Shown piece after piece: positions 45,010 to 54,323 of a stretch of DNA of 64,000 nucleotides. The translations under genes and the position numbers were made by a program. Every line of letters begins with the position of its first letter. The first letter of the stretch is position 1. The notes under the pieces were generated by a model. It was not told the DNA's origin and searched no databases. It saw only the letters and a list, made by a program, of their open reading frames with translations. Origin of the DNA: Hyphomicrobiales bacterium (GTDB lineage: Bacteria > Pseudomonadota > Alphaproteobacteria > Rhizobiales > Rhizobiaceae); the NCBI GenBank assembly GCA_900472175.1, contig UCHD01000002.1:109986-173985 (forward strand). The letters are read 5' to 3'.

Positions 45010-45933
45010 ATGTCGAAGACGCCATCCTATACAATCAAAATACCGGCCCGCCGTGTGGAATGGCCGACCGTTATTCTCGCCATCGCAATCTATGGTGGTT
45101 TTCTAGCGCTGACATTCTGGTGGCAATCGCTGCCGCTTCCGGCCGTTGCGCTTCTGGGAGGCTGGCTGATCGCCTGGCAAGGGTCGCTGCAGCATGAGAT
45201 CATCCATGGGCATCCGACAGGAAACCAGCGCATCAACGATGCGATTGGCTCCATTCCCCTGTCGCTCTGGCTGCCCTATCCGATCTATCGGGAGAGCCAT
45301 CTGGAGCATCATCGCGACGAACACCTGACCGATCCGATCGAGGATCCGGAATCCTCCTATTTTACCCGGACGGCCTGGGAGCGGATGGGGCGGATGGGCA
45401 GGCTTCTTGCCCGCTGGAATACCACACTGCTTGGGCGATTGACGGTTGGACCTGCCGTGATGCTGGTGAGCTTTCTTATGCAGGAGGTAAAATTGCTGCG
45501 GCAAGGTGAACCCGGCCGGGCGCGCATCTGGGCGGTGCATATGGTCGGCGTTGCAGCCGTGCTGTTCTGGGTCACGGTGATCTGCGGCATGCCGTTCTGG
45601 CTGTACTTCATAGGCTTCGTCTATTTCGGCGCTGCGCTGACGCGGCTGCGCTCCTATGCTGAGCATCGTTATGCCGAAAGGTACGAGGAGCGCACAGCGA
45701 TTGTCGAAAACAGCCATGTGTTCGGGCTGCTGTTTCTCTACAACAACCTGCATGTGCTGCATCACCTGAAGCCCGGCATTTCCTGGTATCGCCTGCCATC
45801 GGTCTACCGTCGTAACCGCGAAGCCCTGATCGGCACGAATGGCGGACTGGTCTACAATAGCTACTGGGACATTACCCGGCGGTTTTTCCTGAAACCGCAT
45901 GACGAGATCACCCATCCGAACCATTCCGGATGA
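45010..45933 (+). CDS. Membrane fatty acid desaturase-like protein
   Basis: 307 residues. All three histidine boxes of integral-membrane di-iron desaturases are seen: HEIIHGHP, HLEHHRDEH and HVLHHLKPG. Several transmembrane helices lie between them. The enzyme probably introduces a double bond or hydroxyl into an acyl chain or similar lipid; the substrate cannot be told. It stands alone with its own start codon after GGGGAAT, so translation initiation looks weak. Confidence 0.88.
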   Translation: MSKTPSYTIKIPARRVEWPTVILAIAIYGGFLALTFWWQSLPLPAVALLGGWLIAWQGSLQHEIIHGHPTGNQRINDAIGSIPLSLWLPYPIYRESHLEHHRDEHLTDPIEDPESSYFTRTAWERMGRMGRLLARWNTTLLGRLTVGPAVMLVSFLMQEVKLLRQGEPGRARIWAVHMVGVAAVLFWVTVICGMPFWLYFIGFVYFGAALTRLRSYAEHRYAERYEERTAIVENSHVFGLLFLYNNLHVLHHLKPGISWYRLPSVYRRNREALIGTNGGLVYNSYWDITRRFFLKPHDEITHPNHSG

Positions 45934-46068
45934 ACGTGCCGCCGCGTCAAAATCTGGTGATACGGTGCGGGCCGATTGTGCAATAAACGTAAGGTGCTGC
46001 AGTGATATTTGCGCGTCATGAATGAAGCGCGTTACTTTAGTGCATTTATCCTTTGTGAAAGCCTCTGA

Positions 46069-46878
46069 ATGCGTCTTGCCAGCCTTGCCATGTATGCCAG
46101 TCCGCCGCCGCTTACGGAGGCCACGGCAAAACTGTGGGATTTCCTCAGCGAAGCACTGAAGCGGGCAGGGTTGGAGGAAATTCCGGCCAGGCTGGACGAT
46201 GCCGTGGATTATCATCGGGCCTGGACGCGGCCGGATCTGCTGCTGGCCCAGACCTGCGGCTTTCCCTATGTCAAACATCTGCGCGGCAAGGTGCGGCTGG
46301 TGGCGACGCCTGTCTATGGGCATCCAGGCTGCGACGGGCCGTTTATGTGCAGCTTCATTGTCGTGGCGAAGGATAGCTCCGCCCAGTGCCTTGAAGACCT
46401 GCGCGGCGCGCGGGCGGCGATCAACCAGCTCGACAGCAATTCCGGTTCCAACCTGTTTCGTGCCGCCATTGCGCCGCTGTCGCTGGGTGGCCGGTTCTTT
46501 TTCTCGGTCGTAGAGACCGGCGGACATCGCAACAGCATCGCGGCGATCACCGCCGGCAATGCGGATGTCGCAGCGATCGACTGCATCACCTATGGCAACG
46601 TGCTGCGCTTCGATCCCGAAAACCTTGCCGGCATCCGCATCCTGACGCAAACCGTGAGCGGTCCGGGATTGCCGTTCATCACAAGAGGTGATGCTTCTGA
46701 CCAGGAGGTAAAGCTGTTGAGGCAGGGTCTGCAACAGGCCGTCGCAGAACCATCGCTGGCGCCAGTGCGTGATGTGCTTCGCCTCAAGGATTTCGCCGTT
46801 CTATCCGATGCCGATTACGAACCGTTGGCTGCGCTTGAACGGCAGGCACAGCGGCTGGGCTATCCCCTGATTGCCTGA
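46069..46878 (+). CDS. PhnD-like phosphate/phosphonate-binding-type protein without signal peptide
   Basis: 269 residues, ABC-type phosphonate-binding fold (PhnD/DUF-like): RLASLAMYASPPPLTEATAKLW, LLAQTCGFPYVKHLRGKVRL, VVAKDSSAQCLEDLRGARAAIN and ITAGNADVAAIDCITYG. Family members are usually periplasmic, yet this one begins directly with the first beta strand and has no signal peptide. It is probably cytoplasmic, or the true start has been lost. No transporter genes accompany it. Confidence 0.8.
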   Translation: MRLASLAMYASPPPLTEATAKLWDFLSEALKRAGLEEIPARLDDAVDYHRAWTRPDLLLAQTCGFPYVKHLRGKVRLVATPVYGHPGCDGPFMCSFIVVAKDSSAQCLEDLRGARAAINQLDSNSGSNLFRAAIAPLSLGGRFFFSVVETGGHRNSIAAITAGNADVAAIDCITYGNVLRFDPENLAGIRILTQTVSGPGLPFITRGDASDQEVKLLRQGLQQAVAEPSLAPVRDVLRLKDFAVLSDADYEPLAALERQAQRLGYPLIA

Positions 46879-47014
46879 CGTTGTTCGCCGTCAAGGTTGG
46901 CCTGATAACGCCGCAGGAAAACCCGTAACTCCGGATCCGTCGCGAATTTTAAAGTTGACTCATATTCCGCTCGGTTTAATAGTTCGGTGATAGAACGAAT
47001 TAATTGAGGCGACT

Positions 47015-48229
47015 GTGAGCGAAACCCTGCGCATCTCCCGGAAATTTTCCCAAAGAGCCGTGATGGAAGCGATCATCCAGAACGGGCCGATCTCCCGCGC
47101 CTCGATTGCCAAGCAGACCGGACTTTCCAAGCAGACCATCTCGGAAATCGTCCGCCAGCTCGAGCTGGATGACTGGGTGCGTGAAACCGGGCGTACCAGC
47201 GGCCATGTCGGGCGCACCGCCGTGACCTATGAACTGGTGCCGGATGCGGCCTATATCGCGGCGGTCGATCTCGGCGGTACCAAGATCAGGCTGGCGATCG
47301 CCGATCTTGCCTGCCAGGTGTTTGCCGAGGAAGTGGCTGCGACCGACCGGCGCGGCGGCCAGTTCGTCGTGGATCAGATCGCCGGGCTTTGCGCGCAGGC
47401 GGCAGGCCATCTGAACATTCCGCGCGAGCGCATCCGCATGGCCGTCATCGGCGCCCCCGGTGCGCCGGATGCCAAGACGGGGCGTATCCTGCTGGCGCCG
47501 AATATCTCTGATTTCGACACGATGAACGTGGCAGCCGCCTTCGAGAAGGCGCTCGGCGTCGGTGTCATCCTTGAGAACGACGTCAACCTGGCTGTGCTCG
47601 GCGAAAACTGGCTGGGCCAGGGGCAGGGCATCGATAATCTCGCCTTCATTGCTGTCGGGACCGGGATCGGCGGCGGGTTGATGGTGGGCGGCCAGCTGGT
47701 GCGCGGTGCGATGAATGCCGCCGGTGAGTTGGGTTTCCTGCCGTTCGGCGCCGATCCCTTCGATCCGGAATCGTTGCGCACTGGCGCCTTCGAGCGGGTC
47801 GCCGCCTCGATCGGCATCATGGAGCATTATGCTGCGGCATCCGGCCAGACGGCCAGCGTACCGGAAATCTTCGAGCGCGCAGCGGGCGGTGATGTGTATG
47901 CGGCGGCGACACTGGACGAAACGGCGAAATACCTGGCCCGCGGCATCAGCGCGATTGCAGCGATTGCCAATCCGGAAAAGGTCATCATGGGCGGTTCAAT
48001 CGGCCTGCGCCCGGAATTGATCGAGCGCATCCGGACATTCCTGCCCACGTGTTTTCCCTATCCCGTCGATATCGAGGCGAGCCAGCTCGGGCCGCGCGCG
48101 GCGATTGTCGGTGCGGCCGCAATCGGGCTCAGCCATTTGCACAACGCGCTGTTTGGCGCCGACGCCCCAGATAGCCGCATGTCGCTACCTCCGGCGGAAA
48201 CCGTGACGTTCAGGGAGGCGCTGCAATGA
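47015..48229 (+). CDS. ROK-family transcriptional regulator
   Basis: 404 residues with a GTG start behind TGAGG. N-terminal winged helix-turn-helix (ISRASIAKQTGLSKQTISEIVRQLE), then the ROK/kinase-like domain: AVDLGGTKIRLAIADL, AVGTGIGGGLMVGGQLVRGAMNAAGELGF. The zinc-binding CxCGxxGCxE motif expected after that point is missing. ROK repressors usually sit before sugar ABC-transporter operons. Here the next 260 bp hold nothing recognisable and then an insertion element begins, so the operon it served may have been lost. Confidence 0.88.
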   Translation: MSETLRISRKFSQRAVMEAIIQNGPISRASIAKQTGLSKQTISEIVRQLELDDWVRETGRTSGHVGRTAVTYELVPDAAYIAAVDLGGTKIRLAIADLACQVFAEEVAATDRRGGQFVVDQIAGLCAQAAGHLNIPRERIRMAVIGAPGAPDAKTGRILLAPNISDFDTMNVAAAFEKALGVGVILENDVNLAVLGENWLGQGQGIDNLAFIAVGTGIGGGLMVGGQLVRGAMNAAGELGFLPFGADPFDPESLRTGAFERVAASIGIMEHYAAASGQTASVPEIFERAAGGDVYAAATLDETAKYLARGISAIAAIANPEKVIMGGSIGLRPELIERIRTFLPTCFPYPVDIEASQLGPRAAIVGAAAIGLSHLHNALFGADAPDSRMSLPPAETVTFREALQ

Positions 48230-48492
48230 GCCCTCGATCAGCCATCGGCCTAGGGCGAGCGCAAGCGTCAATAGTGAGAGCCCAGATGTGTTTCATCTCG
48301 ACGACAAGATTGGCACTTGACGCGGTTCAACAGGGCCGGAGCGGCCGTGCCGCTGATCGGTGTACACCATAAGGCACAGGCGCCCCCGCTGGCCGATATC
48401 TCTTATGGCTCTCGCCTGTGTTCAAGGCGCCATAGCCAGCCGGGCAATATCCGCGATCCCGTCCCTGTCCAAAGTGTTTGTTAGTGAAGGAC
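48230..48492. other. 263-bp gap between the ROK regulator and the insertion element
   Basis: No gene or known element is recognisable. The only open frames are short and lack ribosome sites. It may be a remnant of the region formerly downstream of the ROK gene. Confidence 0.4.
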
Positions 48493-49350
48493 CTAGGCCG
48501 GATCGACATTCAGCGCAGCCAAATCATTGCTGCGGTGAGATAGATGAAACCCTCGAAGTGAACGGTTCTTCGGTTGTAGCGCGTTGCGAAACGGCGAAAA
48601 TGCTTCATCCGGCTGAAGCAGTGCTCGAATGCGGTTGCGATGTTTGTAAGTGACTGCATCATGGGGAATGATGATCTTGCGGGAGCGGTTTGATGGGATC
48701 ACGACTTCGGCTCCCATGTCGGCAATCGCTTCCCGCAAGGCATTGCTGTCATAGGCTTTATCCGCCAGCACGGCTTTGCCGGTCTGGTTCTCCAGCAGTG
48801 CCGGAGCTTGCGCGATATCTCCGACCTGACCGGCGGTGACGATGAAACGCAAGGGTCGGCCGAGTGCATCGACCAGCATGTGGACCTTGGTGGTCAGTCC
48901 GCCTCGGGAACGCCCCATCGCCTGATCCTTGGTCCCCCTTTTCCGGATGCTGCCTGCTGATGGGCACGGACGATAGTGCTGCCGATCATCAATACCGGTT
49001 ATCTCGATTGGCTGTCAGCGTCTCAAAGACATGCTCCCAGACGCCGGCATGGCACCAACGGCTGAAGCGTTTATGGACCGTCTTCCACTTGCCATAGCGT
49101 TCCGGCAGATCGCGCCAATGCGCGCCGGAGCGTAACACCCACAGACAACCATTGATAAACAAGCGGTTGTCCGAGCCCGTCCGACCCGGATCGCCGACTT
49201 TACCCGGTAACAGCGACGCAATCTTGGTCCACTGAACATCGCTTAATTCATACCGCCCTGCAGCCATGCAAAGACCTCCGTGGTTCAACGCCGTGTCTTA
49301 TGAACCAGCCTTCAAGCGATTTGGGAATCCTGAATGTCGATCCGGCCTAG
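48493..49350 (-). mobile_element. IS5-family (IS427-group-like) insertion sequence
   Basis: Inverted ends are present: GCCGGATCGACATTCAG at 48497-48513 and its exact complement CTGAATGTCGATCCGGC at 49330-49346, each bordered on the outside by CTAG. The outer CTAG (or its TA core) is the likely target duplication. The element is about 850 bp and carries a single degraded transposase region on the minus strand. The ends are intact although the gene is broken, so it could be moved only by a related transposase in trans. Confidence 0.88.
48510..49288 (-). pseudogene. Degraded IS5-family transposase
   Basis: The N-terminal part (minus strand, 49288 to 48989) reads RYELSDVQWTKIASLLPG and GAHWRDLPERYGKWKTVHKR, typical of IS427-type OrfA. 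It stops at TGA at 48991-48989. The frame then changes to MIGSTIVRAHQQAASGK, changes again at an A4G5 tract near 48940 to MGRSRGGLTTKVH and VLADKAYDSNAL, and once more near 48629 to a C-terminus with FSRMKHFRRFATRYN. The first catalytic Asp is Gly (IGST instead of IDST). The A4G5 shift may be programmed, but the other breaks and the lost Asp show that it is inactive. Confidence 0.85.
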
Positions 49351-49378
49351 TGCTTTCGGCTAGGCTAAGGAGGAGTGC

Positions 49379-49456
49379 ATGAAAAAGCGGAGATCTACCG
49401 GAGAGCAGATCATCAATGTGCAATGCCTCCGCGCAAACAGCTCCGTCGCCGAATAG
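49379..49456 (+). pseudogene. Fragment of an IS3-family transposase OrfA start
   Basis: Behind AGGAGGAG an ATG opens MKKRRSTGEQII, which matches the usual beginning of IS3-group OrfA proteins (MKKRRFTEEQII-like). The next residues do not match and the frame ends after 26 codons. Only about 36-40 bp plus the ribosome site look IS-derived. It lies 28 bp outside the IS5 element, suggesting a nested or repeated insertion site. Confidence 0.5.
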
Positions 49457-49589
49457 CTTTTGACTACGATCTGCACCTTCTCCCCGTTGCTCCACGCGTG
49501 ATAAGCCCAATTTCCAAAAAGATCTCGAACGGCCGGACCAGCTCTTCGTCCTTCGTGCTAGGCATAAGTTCTGAAAAAACGTCACATGT

Positions 49590-50372
49590 CTAAGTCCTAG
49601 TTGGGCTTGCAACATCGCCGATCAAGCCGCGATCAGGTAGGTGGGTCAAAGCACCGCATACTCTGTAAACTGCAGCTGAAACCGGGATCTCTATGCGCTC
49701 GAGAAAGGCCTCCTTGTCGATCAGGGATGCCAGGGCGGGATTAAAGTAGATGATGTAGAGGCTCTTTGTGCCCTGTCGAAAAGAGGTTCTCAGGTTTTCC
49801 AGCACGCGGCTGAGTACGGCTTCATTAAACGGGTCATACATGAAAACGACTGTATTTTCCGGTGGAAATGTATACGCCGCAGCGTCGAAAAAAAGCGAAG
49901 CAACGTTTTCGCATTTTTGCCTAGGGTTCTTGTAGCGGCGAATGTTCTCGGCTGCGACGGTATGGAGTTCTTCGGAGAATTCGATGCCTAGAACTCGCTT
50001 GAACGGATATTCGGAGGCCACAAGAAGCGATCGCCCCTTGCCGGAGCCAAGATCAACGTAGGTAAATTCTTGCGGGGTGATCGGTAAAGCTTCTATCGCC
50101 ATACGCAAAGGCTGGGCATCGATCGCTTGATAGCGGGTGCCGTCGCTACGGTTGGGGCTGGAGATGTCGAGCTTCCACAACGGCACAATCTGTTCCGTGT
50201 CCGTGCCAAACTCGCTATCGAATGTATCTTGCGTGTTCATTCGCCTTCTTTGGTAGGACGAACGAAGTTTGCGGATGAGGAGACGCGAGACTTCAATCGG
50301 CCCCTCGCGGCGTAGTTTGTACCTAACCGTCGAGAAAAGCGCTGACAATCTCCTTCTTGCCAATGTATGCAC
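49590..50372 (-). CDS. Class I SAM-dependent methyltransferase
   Basis: 260 residues with a GTG start. Rossmann methyltransferase motif I is FTYVDLGSGKGRSLLVAS, followed by GIEFSEELHTVAAENIRRY (motif II) and VVFMYDPFNEAVL. The FDSEFGTDTEQIVPLWKLDISSPNRSDGTRYQA segment precedes it and is often found in this uncharacterised group. It stands at the edge of the surface-polysaccharide region, so sugar or lipid methylation is likely but not shown. GC and codon use look lower than in the catabolic genes upstream. Confidence 0.82.
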   Translation of the reverse strand: MHTLARRRLSALFSTVRYKLRREGPIEVSRLLIRKLRSSYQRRRMNTQDTFDSEFGTDTEQIVPLWKLDISSPNRSDGTRYQAIDAQPLRMAIEALPITPQEFTYVDLGSGKGRSLLVASEYPFKRVLGIEFSEELHTVAAENIRRYKNPRQKCENVASLFFDAAAYTFPPENTVVFMYDPFNEAVLSRVLENLRTSFRQGTKSLYIIYFNPALASLIDKEAFLERIEIPVSAAVYRVCGALTHLPDRGLIGDVASPTRT

Positions 50373-50460
50373 AGGCTTTCCTTCCTATATTTCGCCTCTT
50401 CAGGCTGCTGGCATTGGATAAACCGCGATATGCGAAACCCGGATGGACTGACGTCGCTGG

Positions 50461-51918
50461 TCAGCGACGCCGTCCGCGGTCACTTTTTACCTGGAGCCGC
50501 TGGGACGGGCGGGACCTGTGCCTGGGCTCCATTCTCTCCCGCCCTCCGGTTCGCGGGCCATCTCGCTCCCCCGTTCGGAGACCGGATCGGGCTGCTGTCC
50601 GCGCGGGAAGCCGGTCGGGTGCAATTTCGGCGGAACGAACATCCAGCATCCAGAGCCCGCTACCCAGCAGAAAGAGAAACAGGACATACGGTGCGTTCCA
50701 GAAATGCACGGTCCATCCCGCCAGAAAGAAGCTGCACATCGCAATAATGTAACCCGTCCTGTACTGCTCCAGACGTTCATCCAGATTTTTTAAGAACCCA
50801 ATGCTCAAAAGGGGAAGAATAAAAGCAACAATCATCAGTATTGCTGCGGGTATTCCATAATATACGGCATGAGTGAGCCAAAACATGTCTATGCTGCTCG
50901 GCATCCAGCTCGGACGTTCCCATCTGTTCATGCCAACGCCAAAAAGCGGGTGATTGAGCGCGGACTGGGTCCCGAACGTCCATATCAGGATACGGAAATA
51001 GGCGGACTGCGCGTCAAAGGAGAAAAAGCTGAGAAAGATGTTTGGTACCGATCGCTTCGCTACCAGCGAAAGGAGTATCCACATCGCAGACAGCAGTCCG
51101 ACTAACAACCGCCAACGATACTCGTAGTTACGCAACAGCCAATTCCAGAATATCAGCATTGCCTGCGCGGCAAGCGCGCTGATTGGGCCCGCCGACAAGC
51201 TGAGCAATGCCGTTGCACCAACAATTCCGGTTCGTAGCCACCGTCTGCCGGCTTTTTCGCCATAACCCAGAACAAGATGCACCAGTGCGAAAATGCTTCC
51301 GCAGACCACTCCAAACAGAATCGGATGTTCAAGAACGCCCTGGACGCGGCGTAATCCCCATCGTGCCTCTCTTCCCGAGAGCGGAAATGCCTGCACGAAT
51401 TTGGACAGGAACTCGAGCAGGAAATTGCGGTTTGTGACGGCTTCCAGAATGGCGAAGGGAAACAGGATAACAACGATCCAGAACAGCAGGCGAATTGCGT
51501 CATAGAAATTATCCGCGTTGCGGATGTAGCATCGGGCAATAAAATACGCGCCTGCTGTTTCGATAAATTGGATGCCGGCTTGCTGAATGCTACCCTCTAA
51601 TCCGTGATTGACCACCAGGCTCATGAAGCACCAGAGACAGTACAGAAGTATCGTAATGTCAGCGCTCCGGACACGGCCGGCACGGCCCGTAATCCAGAGG
51701 AAAAGGCACGGCATAACCATAACGAGGACGACCAGCCGATATGGCGAGATTGCCAGCGGCCCTATATGCCAGGTCCAGGGCAGGAAGAGCGATATCAGAA
51801 GAATACGGACAGGCCACGCAAGTTTCGCGTGCTCACTTGCGTAAACAGCCCCATGGAGGCCGGGCAAAACTCTCGACGACCGCGATGTTGCGGTGGTGCG
51901 GACAGCAGCTTCGGACAC
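50461..51918 (-). CDS. Wzy/O-antigen-ligase-like polysaccharide polymerase
   Basis: 485 residues with about ten transmembrane helices and a large periplasmic loop between about 310 and 370 (FGTQSALNHPLFGVGMNRWERPSW), the layout of O-antigen ligases and ExoQ/Wzy polymerases. The GVGMNRW segment resembles the conserved periplasmic G-x-G patch. Unusually the last 60 residues after the final helix are very Arg-rich and hydrophilic (RTGERDGPRTGGRERMEPRH). The start is divergent from the GT2 gene. Confidence 0.82.
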   Translation of the reverse strand: MSEAAVRTTATSRSSRVLPGLHGAVYASEHAKLAWPVRILLISLFLPWTWHIGPLAISPYRLVVLVMVMPCLFLWITGRAGRVRSADITILLYCLWCFMSLVVNHGLEGSIQQAGIQFIETAGAYFIARCYIRNADNFYDAIRLLFWIVVILFPFAILEAVTNRNFLLEFLSKFVQAFPLSGREARWGLRRVQGVLEHPILFGVVCGSIFALVHLVLGYGEKAGRRWLRTGIVGATALLSLSAGPISALAAQAMLIFWNWLLRNYEYRWRLLVGLLSAMWILLSLVAKRSVPNIFLSFFSFDAQSAYFRILIWTFGTQSALNHPLFGVGMNRWERPSWMPSSIDMFWLTHAVYYGIPAAILMIVAFILPLLSIGFLKNLDERLEQYRTGYIIAMCSFFLAGWTVHFWNAPYVLFLFLLGSGLWMLDVRSAEIAPDRLPARTAARSGLRTGERDGPRTGGRERMEPRHRSRPSQRLQVKSDRGRRR

Positions 51919-52148
51919 TACGCTCCCCCCATCCTAAAGTATAGGATATCGCCTGCTTTGGCGTGGCTTCCCATGCAGTTGCCTTTCTGCCTATTGTTTC
52001 ACAGGTACATAAGCGTCCACCTCGATCCGAGGCTCTCTTCGAAGAAGCGGACGTCTCCACGAATTCCGCAGTCATTGACGAAAAGGAAAATACAGGCGGG
52101 CAGGGCAAACCGGAAGCCGCTCTTCCGCCGTACCTCATGAGGCTCTCT

Positions 52149-53096
52149 ATGAAAGTGAATGTATCCGTCATACTTCCAACATTTAACCGGACCCGCAGCC
52201 TTGCTGCAGCAATGATGAGCGTCCTTATCCAATCGTATGAAGATCTTGAATTGATTGTGGTAGATGATGGCTCCTCGGAGGACGTGGAGGGGCTGGTTCG
52301 CAGCATCCACGACGAGCGCGTACGGTATATCCGGCGGCCCAGGAACGGTGGCGCTGCTGCTGCGCGCAACACGGGACTTGCCGAAGCAAAGGGTAGTTAC
52401 ATCGCTTTTCAAGACAGCGACGACATTTGGCTGCCGGGTAAGCTGATGAGGCAGGTTAGCCTTTTTTCGACCCTTCCAGACCGTGTCGGCGTCGTCACCG
52501 GCGCAAAGATCATCTATGGGCGGGATGCGTCCTTCCAGTACGGTCCTGCCAAGGTGGCTTACGCGCCATCACCGGAGGGATGCCTGCGACTAGACGAAGA
52601 TCAACTCGATCACCTCCTGTCGGAAAACCGGATAAGTTTGCAGAACGCCCTTTTCAGACGGTATTGCCTTCCCGCCGGGGACTGGTTTGATACCTGCACG
52701 CGCGCCAACGAAGACTGGGAGTTTGCCATCAGGCTTGTCCAGCATACGACCGTCTACGAGGACATCGAGCCGGTCGTCTTGGGCTTCATTTCGAATGACA
52801 GCATATCATCGGATCCTCGCAAGCAGGCCATGGGTATGTTGCGGATCCTGAGGAAGAACAAGGATGTCCTTTCCGGCAGGAAAAGGCAAAAATCCAGGAT
52901 GATGGTCGGTCTCGCCATGGCCCTTTACAAGTTAGGCAAGACAAGACGGTCGATGGCCTTCCTGACGGCCGCGCTGAGGGACCATCCCGCCCATTTGGGA
53001 TTGGCCGCGGCAGGCGTTCTTCGAAAAGCGAAGAGTGTTTTGGTCGTGCCAAAAAGGCAAAGCCTTCCGCAGGTCTCGTCTGAAATAGCCGGGTGA
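52149..53096 (+). CDS. Glycosyltransferase family 2
   Basis: About 315 residues from MKVNVSVILPTFNRT; in-frame upstream starts exist at 52137 and further back, but the conserved fold begins here. GT2 nucleotide-sugar-binding motifs: VVDDGSSEDVEGL and FQDSDDIWLPGKL (the DxD-like SDD). A transferase of sugars from UDP- or similar donors to a polysaccharide intermediate on the cytoplasmic side. C-terminal part is basic and may associate with the membrane. Followed 13 bp later by the beta-helix gene. Confidence 0.88.
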   Translation: MKVNVSVILPTFNRTRSLAAAMMSVLIQSYEDLELIVVDDGSSEDVEGLVRSIHDERVRYIRRPRNGGAAAARNTGLAEAKGSYIAFQDSDDIWLPGKLMRQVSLFSTLPDRVGVVTGAKIIYGRDASFQYGPAKVAYAPSPEGCLRLDEDQLDHLLSENRISLQNALFRRYCLPAGDWFDTCTRANEDWEFAIRLVQHTTVYEDIEPVVLGFISNDSISSDPRKQAMGMLRILRKNKDVLSGRKRQKSRMMVGLAMALYKLGKTRRSMAFLTAALRDHPAHLGLAAAGVLRKAKSVLVVPKRQSLPQVSSEIAG

Positions 53097-53109
53097 TTTA
53101 GGAAAGATC

Positions 53110-53961
53110 GTGTCCTGGCTTTTTCGGAATGGATGCAAACTTGGTCTGCAACGATCCGGGGTCCGTCGCCGGAACGCGTACGTCGCATTGTTGCTGGCTT
53201 TGACGTGGGGGGGCGGACCGGGGGCGTCAACTGGCGCTGAAATGAATGACGACGATGTCCCAAGCCGTGGAGCCCTTATCCAGCATCGAGGTACGCTCCA
53301 TATCACGACGGACAATGCGGTCATCAGCAATATGGAAGTCACTGGCGACATCATTGTTGACGCAAAGAACGTCACGCTCAGTCACATCAAGCTGATTTCT
53401 GCTACGCCTTGGCACGCCCTCCAGATCATGGATGACGCCAGCGGCTTTACGCTCCAGGACAGCGAAATCGATGGTCGCGGGACAACGGATAATGCCATTT
53501 ATGGCTACGGCACATTCCTGCGTAACGATCTTCACGATGCCGAGAACGGCTTGACTCTCTGGGGGCCGTCTCTTGTCCAGGGTAACTACATTCACGGCCT
53601 GCGCAGTGCGCAGGCGGATCCGCACTACGACGGCATCCAGATGACCAGTGGACAGCACGTCGCCATCATCGGCAACACGATTATCAACGATCACGATCAG
53701 ACTTCAGCCATCGGCATGGGCAATACGTTCGGCGATCTGTCCGACATTACCATCGATGGCAATCGCCTGGTTGGCGGTGGTTACACCGTCTACCTTGATG
53801 GGCGAAAAGGGGGAGGGGTAATCGACGACGCTTCGATCAGGATTACCAACAATCAGATCGGCGGCGGCCGCTGGGGCAATTTCTCCCTATATGATGAAAA
53901 GCCGGTCATGCATGGCAACACCAGTCTGGATATGGACCGTCCGGGCAGCGGCTATCGGTGA
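53110..53961 (+). CDS. Exported right-handed beta-helix (pectate-lyase-like) protein
   Basis: 283 residues with a GTG start behind AGGAAAG. Basic N-terminus and hydrophobic segment (AYVALLLALTWGG) suggest a signal peptide cleaved near residue 43. The rest is a repetitive beta-helix: NAVISNMEVTGDIIVDAKNVTLSHIKLI, and GNYIHGLRSAQADPHYDGIQMTSGQHVAIIGNTI. This fold occurs in polysaccharide lyases, epimerases and hydrolases; the DPHYDGIQ segment resembles the metal/active-site turn. It probably trims or modifies the polymer made by this locus. Confidence 0.8.
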   Translation: MSWLFRNGCKLGLQRSGVRRRNAYVALLLALTWGGGPGASTGAEMNDDDVPSRGALIQHRGTLHITTDNAVISNMEVTGDIIVDAKNVTLSHIKLISATPWHALQIMDDASGFTLQDSEIDGRGTTDNAIYGYGTFLRNDLHDAENGLTLWGPSLVQGNYIHGLRSAQADPHYDGIQMTSGQHVAIIGNTIINDHDQTSAIGMGNTFGDLSDITIDGNRLVGGGYTVYLDGRKGGGVIDDASIRITNNQIGGGRWGNFSLYDEKPVMHGNTSLDMDRPGSGYR

Positions 53962-54323
53962 CGGCCGCGCTGTTAAGAGCAACGAGCTCTGCGCAGTCCA
54001 ATGCCGTCAACCATCGCCGATAATCCGCAGTTTTTCCACTGATCAGCCCAGCGGGCAACGCATCGAAGCGTACTGTGACGCTGTCCACCTTCTCTGTTTG
54101 CGAACACGCGCGTCATCATAAACACGGTGTGCCTAACCCAGCGGCGAATATGCGAACCTGCCGCAAGCTGGATCAATAGCAGAAGCCGAGGGAGGCTTGA
54201 ATATAAGCCTTATTGCCGAGGAACGGTACATCGTTCGAGACCATCGCGCGGATAGCAGGCGATTGGGTTCTCGGATATCGTCCGTGCCAACCGTTCCCGC
54301 TGTTAGCACCGGAGGTGTCGTTC
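53962..54323. other. 362-bp stretch between the beta-helix and acyltransferase genes
   Basis: No convincing gene. The acyltransferase frame is open upstream to a TTG at 54213 but that start has no ribosome site. The region is moderate in GC and shows no clear hairpin or repeat. It probably includes the acyltransferase promoter. Confidence 0.4.

Noticed and set aside
48493-48496. Transposase stop codon apparently supplied by the CTAG target duplication.
   Set aside because: The frame that ends there is shifted relative to the real transposase C-terminus. The family-like C-terminal residues lie in another frame and stop at TGA inside the inverted repeat (48510-48512).
48327-48509. A 60-residue frame between the ROK gene and the IS.
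   Set aside because: It runs into the IS end, has no ribosome site and matches nothing.
49298-49615. A 105-residue minus-strand frame beside the IS.
   Set aside because: It crosses the IS end and the IS3 fragment, and has no domain or ribosome site.
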